Origin: Knoxdaviesia capensis
Taxonomy: Eukaryota; Ascomycota; Sordariomycetes; Microascales; Gondwanamycetaceae
NCBI GenBank assembly: GCA_001510575.1
Contig: LNGK01000010.1
Span: 1 to 64,000, forward strand
Direction: 5' to 3'
DNA: 64,000 bases
Shown here: in pieces, positions 35,054 through 46,110 of the stretch
How positions within the stretch are numbered: position 1 is the first letter of the stretch
How the letters are laid out: the number at the start of each line of letters is the position of its first letter
Notes under the pieces: model-generated
What the model saw: the letters and a program-made list of their open reading frames with translations, nothing else
What the model was told of the DNA's origin: nothing
Database searches by the model: none
Program-made: the position numbers and the translations under genes

Positions 35054-35067
35054 GGGGGGGGGGGGGG
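35054..35067 (+). repeat. G14 homopolymer
   Basis: Fourteen consecutive G after GCC, a possible slippage or quadruplex-prone site and a likely place for sequencing length error. Confidence 0.95.
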
Positions 35068-36570
35068 AGGCACAGACACGGAAAAAGAATGAGGCAGGAA
35101 AAGCAAAACTGGCGATGCAGTGTGCGCAGATTGCCAATCTCGCCAGCCGCGATAAGGCGGGCAGGTTGTTTCCGTAGATCAACGCTCACGTCTGTATGTA
35201 GTGATATCAAATGCAAAGTGTCCAGGCCAGTGACTGTACCTCCTCGCCCACCCAACCGACCATTTCCGCGATCCCGACGAGCATGCTGTGTCGAAGTTGG
35301 GACCTTGATGGGCAGGCGGCTCATCTTGGCGGGGAAACAGTTCACCGCAAAATAGACAACAAAACGGGCTCGAGTGACGGTGGTGTTTCGGGGACACAAC
35401 TGTATCATTTAGGAGAAAAGGTTGTGGTTCCCGGGAAAAGGGGGCTGTTTTGCATTGTGTCTATCGATTTGGTGATTTGGCATGTTTCCCTGCATGGTTT
35501 CTCCGTTGGGTTGTTATAAGGTGGCTTCGCCCTCCCTCTCTCCGTCTCTCTTCTCGTTTTCTCTTCAGTCTGTCGAAAGTGTGGTGAGAGTGCGAAGTGG
35601 CAGCAGAAGCAGAAGGGGGTTTTCTTGAAAGACTCACGATATCTTGGGAGAGGGGGTTGCCTGGTGGCCAGTGACCGGTCTGCATATCAATCAGTTCATG
35701 GTCTATCGGAAGGGCTTTGGGCTCACCTATGAAGGTCGTCGTCACCGTCACCGTCAAGTCCATCACGATACGATCATCACCTCGATTCCCCCTCTGCCAT
35801 CGATCACGGCGCTCACACTCGACGACCACTTCCGATTCGACGACGTTCAGCCATCGCGATGAAAGAGAGTGGACAGCCCGGCATGGAGAGGATACAGAGT
35901 TGAAGGACGTATGTTCAGGAGAGGGAAAAACCAGGCCTGAAAATGGAAGAAAAAGCAATCCTGAATGAGCAAGAAAAAGGGGGCAATCAAAAGAGTGAAA
36001 GCACGGGGATACAAGACGACGACGACGAGTATGGCACGACCTGATGAACTACACAATACCGACCACAACCGATCGTTCCTCCCACTCGTCTTCATGCCAA
36101 CTGAGTCACAATCACTGCTCCATCTCCTCACTACCAGACACCTGCGGTATCACCCGATCACCAGCTTCCATAATCTTTTTTTCTTGTTCGCAACGATCGG
36201 CCCATTTGATGACTCGCCGAAGCCGTTCCTTCCGGTTTTCAATGCAAGGAGAGCCGCATTCACGGAAGGAGCAACTAACTGTTGGAAAAGTCTTTCGGTC
36301 ACCCGCCCGGGGTTCCTTCCGAGTCCAGTCGGAGAGCATCGCTGTCCACAGCCTACAGCTTCAGACTCGGGACCGAAGTTCCTTCCTCATATGAGAATCT
36401 GGGAATGATGTGAAACTTCTTTGTTCATCGCACCTGCTTCCTTTGGCTCCCTCTTCCTCTCATGAGATGATCTACATCCTACTGATACTACAGTCCAGTT
36501 CTCGTCTTCAAGGTCAGACATATACATTATCTCCGTTGATCTCGTCTGTTCCTCACTTCGTTCTTCCTTC

Positions 36571-36571
<1 letters not shown>

Positions 36572-36636
<65 letters not shown>

Positions 36637-36660
36637 TACCCCCCCCCCTCTCTCTCTCTT
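36572..36660. repeat. (CT)n tract, interrupted
   Basis: About 30 CT units in two blocks separated by a TACCCCCCCCCC interruption. It lies within a longer pyrimidine-rich area. Tracts like this often sit in promoters or leaders in this group, but no gene follows closely. Confidence 0.95.
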
Positions 36661-39219
36661 TCTGCCTTTGCCTAGCCTAGCCTCGCCTCTGCCCAGCCCT
36701 CTCTCCGTCTTCTGTCTGTCTCTGTTCGGTCTTCATCCCTCTTTATGATCCATCCTTCCATCCTTCGGTCTCTCCGTTGCTTTCCTATAGTACCTCGGCC
36801 TATTGACTACCTCCGCCCCTGGTTTCCTTTATCTTCATGATCTTCTTCTCAACACCCGCCCTGAATGTCAAGTTCTGTCACATTACACCCTCTCCCCTCG
36901 TCCGTTTCTGCAGTCACTCCCCGTCTGTCCTGCTCTCTCCTGGGAATAGGTTTTTGTGAGACATCATCTTTTCCCTTTTCGTCGTCGCAACACCCCTTCA
37001 CCAGGAATCTTTAGCCTCACCCTCTTTGCCCCTTATCTCTCTTCCACATCTCGGCGTAAACCCTCGTTTATCCCGGCTATACAATCATAATACGGCGGGT
37101 ACCGCGCGACCTTCCATTTTATCGTCTGCTTTCCCACCTCCTTCATTTTCCTAGTTCCAACGGCCTGCAACCCACCCACGTCGTGATGTGTTTCTATTTG
37201 CTAATATGTACTCGCGGTTCCACGGCATGCTTCAAATTTTTCACACCTTTTCAAAATGAGGCTGCTGCACACACGTCTTCATCACACGTCTCCACGCACG
37301 GCTTGCTGCTATTTTTTTCTCCCCCACACTACTGTCCCGGTACATAGTGCTGATGCGGTCTACGGGCGCAGTTATCGGTTGATCCTTTGTGGCTACCGAG
37401 CCTTGACCATGTATCACATCACTCCAGCCTGCCTCAGCCTGCTGTGATCTTGTTGCTATTACATTCTCTCTGTCTCTCTGTCTCTCAAACATTCCACACT
37501 CCCCCACAGTCGAGGTCAAGCCTCGGAATGTGATACATAATATGTATTTTCCACCCCTTCCACCGTTCACCGACAGTCTCTTTTGGACATCACCTGAACT
37601 TTGGGCCGTTGACCTCGGACTCCTCACCCCGGCATGGCGTGTGTAAGTTGAGCTTCCATTCTCCGCCCAATCTGGTCGCGACCGCCTTTCCATCTTTCCT
37701 GACTCATGGTATTTTCTATCACGGCTTTTCAACCGTATGAGCTATCACCATTTCTGAGGCTTTTTCGTCAATATGCTGGAGAGTGTCCGGAGATCTGTTG
37801 TCTCTGCCTGGAGTCACACAGCTTGCACAAGCTCCCTTCACCCCGATTGGTGGCTTTGCTTCGGTCTTGGGACCTCACGACCACTTCCACCGCACCTCTC
37901 CCATGCAGAAGAAAGATACCATTAGTTTGGTTCTGCATACACCGATGGCACTCACATGTGTTGAGAGTTGTCGTTGTTTCTCGCCAGCCCCATCCGTCTG
38001 CCTATACTCAAGCTTATCTCTTCCATCGTGGCCGTTATCCGTACCGCGTACAACTTCCTCATGGTGACCCGCCCAGAAATTATGTTGTACACATACAGAC
38101 ACCAGCAGATGCAGCTCTGCGCATATCCGGCAGTTTCGCGTCTTGAGTGTGGCCAAGCCAAGCAACCTATGGTTGGGGTTTGCAAGCACACCTGTATGCA
38201 ACCCACTGCACGAGGTGTGTATGGTACGTGTTAGTGCGGGCCAATGCAGCCAGAACACCTCAATGCCACCTCTCAACACTGGATGGCTGAGCTTCCTGGT
38301 TGAGCCGGTTCGCTTTTATAACATGTCGCAAAAATTGTCCTCAAACAATTCAAAAAAGAAAAGGAAATCTCGGTATGTCACCGTCCATACTGGCATGGAA
38401 TGGGATGAACACGCCCCTGGTGAATGATTGTGCTGCCGGTATGTCATCGAACAAGCGCCACCACAAGTAGTATGTCACCAGAAAACAACGATGATTCCAG
38501 TGGGTGTTTGGTTGATAGCCTGCATGGCTAGACTGTCATTCTGCAACTCCCACCCCCACTATGGCCGCCCTGTGCTCCGTGAAGCTCGGATTTTGGGAAG
38601 AACTCCCTGTGGTTTTCCTTTTTTTGGGCCCCATTTTTCTTTTCTCTTTTTGGGTGTCTTTTTCTCGCATCCTGGTTCCCAGCTCACTTGCTCATGTGCT
38701 CGTGGCGAAAAGAGAGGGGCAAAGCATCGGGAACAGGGAAAGCTTCAAGGCACTCCCGACTCCCAACTTGGATCGACGCAGTTAGAACCATATGGCCCTG
38801 GGAGGGCGTTTAGGGGTGTCTGGTCCACGGTATGTCTTCGCGTTTGGGGAGCTCCGCACGAGTGCCAGCACACTCTCACACACCTCTCTTTGCCCCCCCA
38901 TCCAACGTCACGCAACCAACACGAACGACGATAAAGAGGGTGTAGATGTAAGTCAGAAGATAGCCAAACCGTCCAAGACACGGCGGGTTTCCATCAGATA
39001 ACGGAAGCTGAATGCGACTGGCTATGTGAGGAACCTCCTCTCCAAGCCCCAGAGAAAAAGTATAAGTAGGTGACGATTCCTCCCTCATCGTTGACAACTT
39101 CTTCTCGTTTTCTCTTCCTCCTCATCACCAACAGTTATTTTTTCTCTCCTTCCAACTTCTACCAACTTCCAACTACTTTACAATTTTCATCGCTTTTTAG
39201 CAACCCCAAATCATTCAAA

Positions 39220-39510
39220 ATGGCTGACTGGTGAGTGCCCAACCAAAGCCCACCCCACACTCCCAGATCTTTTGGTGCAGCAGTCAAAGATGGCTCTTTC
39301 CCTGCTTTATTGCGCAGTCCACTAACCCCAACTTTGCTCTGAGATAGCTCTTCGTGCTCTTGCTGCAAGGACTCTGCCTGCAGCACCACCTCCTCGTGCT
39401 CGTGCTGCTCTCACGTACGTATCCTTCCGGTCTCCGGTTGAATTGGATCTCCTGCTTCTGTTTCCCGGTGTAGTTTTCTAACAACTGTTTTTGCTCTCCT
39501 TCCACAGTAA
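39220..39510 (+). CDS. Metallothionein, 26 aa, three exons
   Basis: The exons are 39220-39230, 39348-39414 and the stop codon at 39508-39510. Intron 1 (117 bases) has GTGAGT, the branch ACTAAC and GATAG. Intron 2 (93 bases) has GTACGT, TTCTAAC and CACAG. The product starts MADCSSCSCCKD and ends in His. It has Cys at positions 4, 7, 9, 10, 15, 21, 23 and 24, otherwise mostly Ser, Thr, Ala and Asp, with no aromatic residue. Size and CxxCxCC/CxCC clusters fit fungal copper metallothioneins such as the 26-residue Neurospora protein. It should bind Cu(I) or similar ions in the cytosol and buffer or detoxify them. If intron 2 is retained, eight extra codons end at a TGA. A TATA-like AAGTATAAGTAGG lies about 160 bases upstream. 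The gene is too short for ordinary gene finders. Confidence 0.8.
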
Positions 39511-39547
39511 GCGCACCATTGCCAACTCCAGCGCGGGTTTTCCCCTA

Positions 39548-39576
39548 AGTCTCCCATGATTCCAACCATGGAGACT
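39548..39576 (+). other. Hairpin in the metallothionein 3' region
   Basis: AGTCTCC and GGAGACT pair around a loop that itself has CATG on both sides, about 40 bases after the stop codon. It could affect 3' processing or stability of the short mRNA. This is inference. Confidence 0.4.
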
Positions 39577-39809
39577 CTTTGAACCTCAATCACCAAAAAA
39601 ACCAAAACAAAAAAAAAGCCCCCCCTCCCCCCATTTATGGAAAATCAAAAATCAGATCTCGGAAGGGTTTGCAAGGATGGTGCTCTGCTCTTAGCGGTAG
39701 ATACCAGCCATAGATAGTCAATAGAATAACTCTTCTCCTGGGCATCCAAAGCTTCATGAAATGTGTGTGGCCTGCATGTTAGTCGGCATAGTAGTTGGAG
39801 ATACAGTGG

Positions 39810-40212
39810 ACATGTCCTGATTCTTCTGGTATAGCAGAGCTAAGCATTACATTAGCTCTGGAACTACACATGTATCACATAATGGAACATATATCTGTAT
39901 TCAGTATAAGGCATGTAAAATAAGAAGCACATGTTAGATGTGATAGACAAGTACTAATTCTTCTGGTATGGCAGAGTTAGCTAAGCATTGCATTAGCTCT
40001 AGAGGGACACATATATCACAAAAGGAAACATATATCAATATCTCGTATAAGAATGTCAAAGAAGAAGCATATGTTAGATACAATAGACAAGTCCTGATTC
40101 TTGTAGTATGGCAGAGTTAGCTAAGCATTGCATTAGCTCTTGAACGACACATATATCACATAAGGAAACATATATCAATATCCAATATGAGGAATGTCAA
40201 AGAAGAAGCACA
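39810..40212 (+). repeat. Three tandem copies of a ~138-bp repeat
   Basis: Copies begin at 39810, 39947 and 40087, each with ACAWGTMCTRATTCTT, then GGCAGAGTTAGCTAAGCATT, CATTAGCTCT, ACACATATATCACA and AAAGAAGAAGCA blocks in the same order. Copies two and three are closest to each other, and the first has diverged more and lacks a few bases. There is no ORF. The array lies between the metallothionein and La genes, near both 3' ends. Origin and role are unknown. Confidence 0.9.
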
Positions 40213-40649
40213 TTTTTTCCTTTTATCTGCAAGTATCTCTATCAGATTTACTCGTTATCAAGTCCATAACGCCAGGGTGAAAGATATAGAAAGACAGCCC
40301 TTAATGAAAAACACCTAGAAACCCATAGAGAAAAAAAGATTCAAGCCTGTATACCCTTGGAATAAGAAGAAGAAGAAAGCAGGAGAAAGGGGCTGGGGAG
40401 AGAACAGTTCATGTTTTGGGGTTAGAATTGAAAGAAAAAGAAAACCCTCCCTTTAGGATAAGAAAATCCTTTGCGGATTTTCCCTGTTTGTCTCCTCCCA
40501 TATTTTGAAACTTTTTTGGTCTGATTTTTTTCCTATTTTTTTTAAATTGCATCTGATCGTGAGAATCTGGTATTACCTGCCATTTTCTCCTGTCCAAACA
40601 TTCTGCGGACTGGAAGAGGCAGAGAGAGAGAAGCAGCCCCAGCACTCAT

Positions 40650-42080
40650 TCAAGCATCGGCCTTGCTGTCGACCTTCTTGGCGGCCGGCTGGCCAGTCGA
40701 GCCCGACGACTCGAGGGGCCGCTTGCCGTTGGCATTCTCGTTGACAGGCTTACCATCCGCATTGGTGGCCTGGATACGCGGGACCTTAACACTAGCAGAG
40801 GGGAAAGAGCAGAAGATGTTAGTAAAAATGAACGAAAATGTCAAGACCATAGTCGCGGGGAGAACAAGTAGATGTTCGGGGATGTGGAAAGAAAATCGGA
40901 AGAAAACGTACTCGTTGGTGGAGCTGCGCTCAGCCTGGACACGGTTGCCACCGCCCCGGCCACCACGGAAACCACCGCCCCGGCCACCGCGCTGGAAGCC
41001 ACCCCGGCCGCGGCCGCCGCGACCGCCCCGGAAACCACCGCCGTTCTTGCGGTCATGCTCCTTGCGCGACTTCCAGTCGTTCGAATCGCCGCGGAACGCG
41101 TTGCCCTGCTTCTTCTGGCCACCACGGCCCTCGAAGAAAGGCTTGGTCACCGAGGGGTTGGGCTGCATCTTGCCCTGGCGGATGAGCTCCGACTTCTCAT
41201 CGCAGTAAGCGCGCTTGGTCATGACGAGGAGGTCATGGTCGTTCCACTTGGGGGGAGCGGCGAGGAACTTCTTGGCCAGCTCCTCGCTGGAGAACTCGAC
41301 GAAGACCGAGCCCTTGAAGAGCTTCTCGGGGGTGCGGCGCAGAGTCACGCCGTTGATGCCGTGGGGCGCGAAGAAGGCCTCGATGTCGAACTGAGAGGTA
41401 GCGCCCTCATCGCCAAAGCCCTTGACGTACAGAGTAGCCGCCTCGGCCAGGGACTTGCGGTCATGCGACGGCTTGTATGCAGTCTTGCGGCGAACCGTCT
41501 CCTTTTCAGGCTCGCCCTCGATCACAAGAAGCTCGCTATCGCGGAGCGCGGCAACGACGGCCGAGTAGGGCTGGAACCGACGCATGCGCTTGAAGGTCAG
41601 AATGGTCGAGATAAGAACGGGCACGTTTTCGGAGCCCTTGGTGCTTTCCCAAAGGAACTTGTCGCGGGGGAGGTTGTAGTTGCCGAAGTAGTATTCGACC
41701 TGTCAAAAAGGGCACTGTTAGCTCTGGTTTCATTGCGCAGTGAATACAATGGAGGGATGTATGAAGAGAGTGGGGAAACTGACTTGAGCGCGGATCTCAT
41801 CCGGCTTATCGGAAACAGGAAGTGACTCGGGGTCAAACTTGATGTTCTTCTTGTAGTCATTGTCAATCTTCGCGGTGGTCTTAAGAACTTCCGTCTTGTT
41901 GGTGGTAGCATCAGTGGCCTCTTCGGCATCGGCAACCTTGTCGGCATCAACAGTCGCAGTGTCAGTAGACTCGGTAGTGGTTGTAGGCTTCTCGGTGGCA
42001 GCCTCCGTGGTGCTAGTCACATCTGGGGTCGTAGCAACGGCCTCGGCCGCGACAGAGTCTTTGATCTCAACTTCCGTCAT
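40650..42080 (-). CDS. La protein (RNA 3'-oligo(U)-binding chaperone), 408 aa
   Basis: The product binds the UUU-OH ends of new RNA polymerase III transcripts, mainly pre-tRNAs, and protects them in the nucleus. The exons on the minus strand are 42080-41784, 41699-40912 and 40791-40650. The N-terminus is Thr/Ala/Glu-rich. The La motif spans about residues 80-170 and is rebuilt across intron 1 (IRAQ|VEYYFGNYNLPRDKFLW). An RRM follows at about 183-265 (AATLYVKGFG, GSVFVEFSS). Basic sequence and an RGG-rich stretch at about 315-355 come next, then a short Lys-rich tail. Intron 1 has a GTCAGT donor, slightly off consensus but required for the La motif. Intron 2 is 120 bases. The gene starts 953 bases from the divergent uS4m gene. 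Confidence 0.9.
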
Positions 42081-43033
42081 GATAGCTTGAGTCTAAGGAA
42101 GGAGGACAGCTTAGTTAGAAACAGCTAGGATAATTGGAACAATTGCACGCACCAAGGCAAACGTGATTAGGGATAGAGGAAGAGAAAAAGCTTTATAGGG
42201 TTCCTGAAGAAAGAAACATACCTGGTTTCTAAGAATGATAAAAAATGGTTTAGAAGAAAGAAATCAATTACCCTTGGAACAGGGTATTCAAAGAAGAAAG
42301 CGAGGTATAGTAGAGTTGCTAGGTGATTCAGAACAGTCACAATGGTCTTCGGTATGACTCGAGATATGACTCTGGGCCAGAGTGTGGGAGTGTGGTGGGA
42401 GGAAGAAGTTTATGAAGAAAGAAAGGTAAGAAAAAGAAGTTAGGTGAGGGTATATGAAGAGAAGAAAGAAAAAGATATAAGGAGGGAGAAAAAAGAAGAA
42501 AATAGGGAAGTGAGGAGAAAAAAAAGGAAGATCGTGAAAGGAAGAAGAAGCTATAAAGTCGTGAGAGTCGTGCGGCAGGTTGTGAATGATATGAGGGACG
42601 GATCACATAGAGAAAAAAAAAGCTTCATCTAGAGAGTGGGTTATGGGCGGTGAACCAAAAAATTCCTGGCAAAATCCTTTCCCCCGCTGTTGGTTACTCA
42701 GAGTTCTGCCAGCACAAATCACTTTCACCGCTCTCTGTGCATGCCGCCTGGGCCAGAACAGTTCATACACTTTTCAGGTACCTGCTGAGTCAACCCGGTC
42801 ACTCCCTTTTGTACCCGCTTTTTTCTGGGGGACGGAAAAGTCGCGTGTAAAAACTCTGTGAAGCAGAAAAAACCGAAGAAAAAAAGAGCATCAGATCTCA
42901 GCTCTTTTCCAAGGACTTGCGAACAGAAAGTATCAACAGATTCCGGATCGCCTTTCCTTTCAACCGTTCTCTCCTCTCGACGCTCCCTCACTCACACTTC
43001 GCTTGCAGTTTGGCCAAGCCGAATGCCGCGACG
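42081..43033. promoter_or_regulatory. Shared upstream region of La and uS4m
   Basis: A 953-base divergent intergenic region with purine-rich runs on the La side (GGAAGAAGAAG and AAGAAAGAAAG types, CT-rich as read in La orientation). Both genes serve RNA handling or translation, so a common control is possible. No defined site was recognised. Confidence 0.4.
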
Positions 43034-44871
43034 ATGCGGAAGATCAAGGACTACATCCACAACGCAAAGCTTGCGGACAAAGCGAAGCTGTATCTAAAAC
43101 CGGTACGGCACACATCAATTGCATAGAGACGGGGCAGTTTCCGTTAGGATCGATCATCGTGTATTCAAAAGCTGGCATCTTGCTGGCAGCGCTTTGAGCT
43201 GCTTGTCTTCGGCGTTATATGCGTGGATGTTCGTCCACTAACTTCAAATCCTCTCCTTTTCTCTCTCACAGAAACTCATGCAATCATGGAGCAAATATAA
43301 TCTCTACAACCTGGCCACGTTTCTGCCGAAGATCTATCGCGAAAATCGCACCTTCTACCAGCAAAAATGGAGCGCGAAGCAACTGACGCGGACGTACCAC
43401 GGCCAGCACATCAACGAGAAGCGATGGGGCCGCATGTTCAGCCGGCGGCTGGTATCAGCTGTCGAGATGCCGCCCGAGTATCTGGCGCGCTTCGATGGTT
43501 CCGAGCAGGCTACCGGCCGTGGCTCGGGATTGCAGGCTGACCCGAACGATCGCTTCGCCCCGGCGCCGCTTACCGCAGCCGACTTCTCCGTCATCGAGCA
43601 GCAGCGTCGCCAACAGAGTGCCGACGAGGCCCGCCTCGAGTCTGAAGAAGAGTTCGTCCACACTAGTATCCCGCTGCGCCGGCGTGCCGCCCGTGACCCC
43701 CCTGGTGCTCTTCTCGCAAAGCCCGTCCGGAACATGACCCCCTACATGCATATGACGTTCGCGCCGCTGGAACGCCGCCTAGATGTGGCCATCCACCGAG
43801 CGTTGTTTGCTTCGAGTCCTCGCCAGGCCCGCCAATTTTGTGTGCATGGTGCCGTCAAGGTCAATGGAAAGAAGGTCAGCCGCTTCCCCCTTTCATATCT
43901 CTCCATCCCGATAAACAGCACAGAAACTAATACATCGACCTGTCTCCTATCAGATGCGCTTCGGATCATACCTTCTCAACCCCGGCGACATGTTCCAAGT
44001 CGATCCCGAACGCGTGATGTTTGCCACCGGGGCGCCGAAGCCGCGCCCCAACAGTGACGCAGCAAAGCAATCCGAAGACAGCGAGGACGCCGCCGAGGCC
44101 GAGACGCCCAGCGAAGAAGTCATCGAGGCGCCGGTTGAGGAAACTTCCGAATCTGCTTCCGAGACCGCCGTCGCCGAGCCTCCAGATGGTGACAAGCTCG
44201 CCGATCTCAAGACCACACTTCTCCGCGCCAGTGCCTCCGCCCGCATGCTGCTCGATAAGTCCAACGCAACCGGCTCGCTCAACGCCAATCACAAGCGACA
44301 GCTCCGCTCCTTTGTTCGGAGCGCCAAGGTGGCCGTGCAGAAGGTCAGCAGCCCCAAGGCCGCTGCTACCGCCGATATTCTGGTGGAAGAGTTCAGCCTA
44401 GAGTCGCTCGCCGCGCCGCTCACCTCGTTCACCGTGCAACCCGACGGTAAGATCACCAGCACCGCCATGGAGAAAGAAACCGGTCGGGAGGACGAAGTGC
44501 CCTCTTTCTCCGCCACCAAGCGTGCTGCCGCCGCCATCTCTCTCCTCCCTAAGTCAATGCGTGATGAGCTCGCCCGCATGGCCGTCAAGTTCGGCCTGTC
44601 CCCCCAGGAACAGGCCTCTGTTGCCGCCGTCATGCGCGAGCAGTCCGACAACCCTGAAGACCCGTCCAAGCCGTACCTGACGCCATGGCGTCCGCGCGAC
44701 GTTCTCCCCGCTTTTGCCTTCATCCCGCGCTACCTCGAGGTCAACCAAAACATCTGCGCCGCTGTGTACCTCCGCCACCCCGTCGCCCGTCTTGGCTTGG
44801 CCGAGGTGCCCACACCCTTCCCCTACGAGGTCAGCCAGTTGGCTTTCAATTGGTACCTGCGGAGAGGATAG
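43034..44871 (+). CDS. Mitochondrial small-subunit ribosomal protein uS4m (Nam9-like), 529 aa
   Basis: This is an rRNA-binding protein of the mitoribosomal small subunit. The exons are 43034-43102, 43272-43874 and 43954-44871, with introns of 169 and 79 bases. After a basic N-terminus comes the family block KLMQSWSKYNLYNL and FYQQKWSAKQLTRTYHG. The S4 RNA-binding domain (about residues 190-235) begins RRLDVAIHRALF, continues GAVKVNGKK across intron 2 and ends NPGDMFQVDP. An acidic Glu/Ala insert follows at about 250-290. The C-terminal block ends in VPTPFPYEVSQLAFNWYLRRG, typical of fungal Nam9 proteins. Length is near that of other filamentous fungi. The tail lies convergent to the septin gene. 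Confidence 0.9.
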
Positions 44872-46110
44872 GATAGAAAGGGAGAGCATTGCCATTTTCA
44901 ACTTTCTTTTCTTCTCCTCTTGTGTTGTCTTGTACTATAAACTATGTCTTGTGTATTTGTGTTTCCCTCCTATGTATTCTAGTTAATGATAGAAAAAAAA
45001 AACTACAAGTGTATCATCAATCTGTTACTCTTTACACGTGCAGATATTGTGGCCACACAGCTCTTTCGTAAGAAGACTCTCAAAGGCATGAAGTGTTAAA
45101 AAAAAAATTGATCGAGAATCAGTGCGAACTGATTCAGCGAAACACGAAACCTAAAAAGCAAAGCCGACAAACCCTTAAACGGAGGATGATAGCCACAAAA
45201 TAAACACATGCAGAGGACACCCGCCCTGTATAAAACTGGGTTAGAGTAAAAATAGAACTTGAACAGAAGAAAGCGGTTCGTCGGGTCGCGTTACTGTAAC
45301 ATATTAAAGCAGACCATGAAATCCTAGCATACCAGTCCTCCAGGCTATGGGAAACAGGAAAAAGGCCATGAAGCAATACAGAGAATCCAAGCTTCGCTTT
45401 TCCTTCTTATGACGAAGGACAGCAATCACCGGGTAGGGAGGGTCGAATGGCCCTGTGGGTCATTAGACAGTTGACACACGCGATGAGAGCATTGACAGTG
45501 GCAAGGCTGTTGACAGGAATGGAAGCAGGCCTCGGCCAGGAAAGCCCGGTATGTAGCTTGCGCCAATGTCCCAATTGCGGCAAACGTTTCGGCTTTTCAG
45601 TTTCATGATGAGAGCACCAGTGCAGGACAACAGTTTTACGCATCAGTGTTAGTGTCAGTGTCAGAGAAAGGAGAAGCAATACACATGCGCACAGGTACAA
45701 TAGCATTTTGGGGAAAGGGAATCAAAAATTAGAGAGAAAACAAAAGTAGAAGGACACTGAAGAAACTGATAACGGACAACAAAAGAAAAATAAAGGAGTA
45801 AAGTAAAAAAAGGACAGGAAGAATAGAATTAGCAGTGAAAAGGAAATTAAAAAAAAGCGAGAGACAGAGACACAGAAACAGACGCACGACAGGCTGGTAT
45901 TGAAGGCATCCTAGAGCTGCAAGTCATAGGGGGGTCATAGAGAAATTGTTAGCGAAGGGAAGAGGATAAAATAGACGCGAGCCGGACAAAGAAAAGAAAG
46001 AGAAAAGGTCGGAGATAGCGTCAACGCTGCGGAACGTCAATGGAAGGAAAATTAACGAGGGGAATCGTGAATAGCAGTGAGACCATTACAGGCTCGTTAC
46101 TGCTCTTGGT
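44872..46110. other. Intergenic, convergent 3' ends of uS4m and septin
   Basis: AT-rich DNA with A runs and short ORFs only. It probably contains both 3' untranslated regions. No gene seen. Confidence 0.6.

Larger units (their letters stand above)
34374..39219. other. 4.8-kb gap without a supported gene
   Basis: Both strands show only short overlapping ORFs without domains. Conspicuous are a 14-base G run, a long CT tract near 36,572-36,660 and generally pyrimidine-rich sequence from 36,400 to 37,200 resembling a 5' leader without a gene behind it. The last few hundred bases are the promoter of the metallothionein gene. A non-coding transcript is possible but nothing proves it. Confidence 0.5.

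Noticed and set aside
35461..35958. 165-codon minus frame
   Set aside because: No domain, and it overlaps other frames of similar length. Composition is not distinctive.
40872..41825. 317-codon + strand frame over the La gene
   Set aside because: It crosses the La introns and mirrors the RGG and RRM codons.
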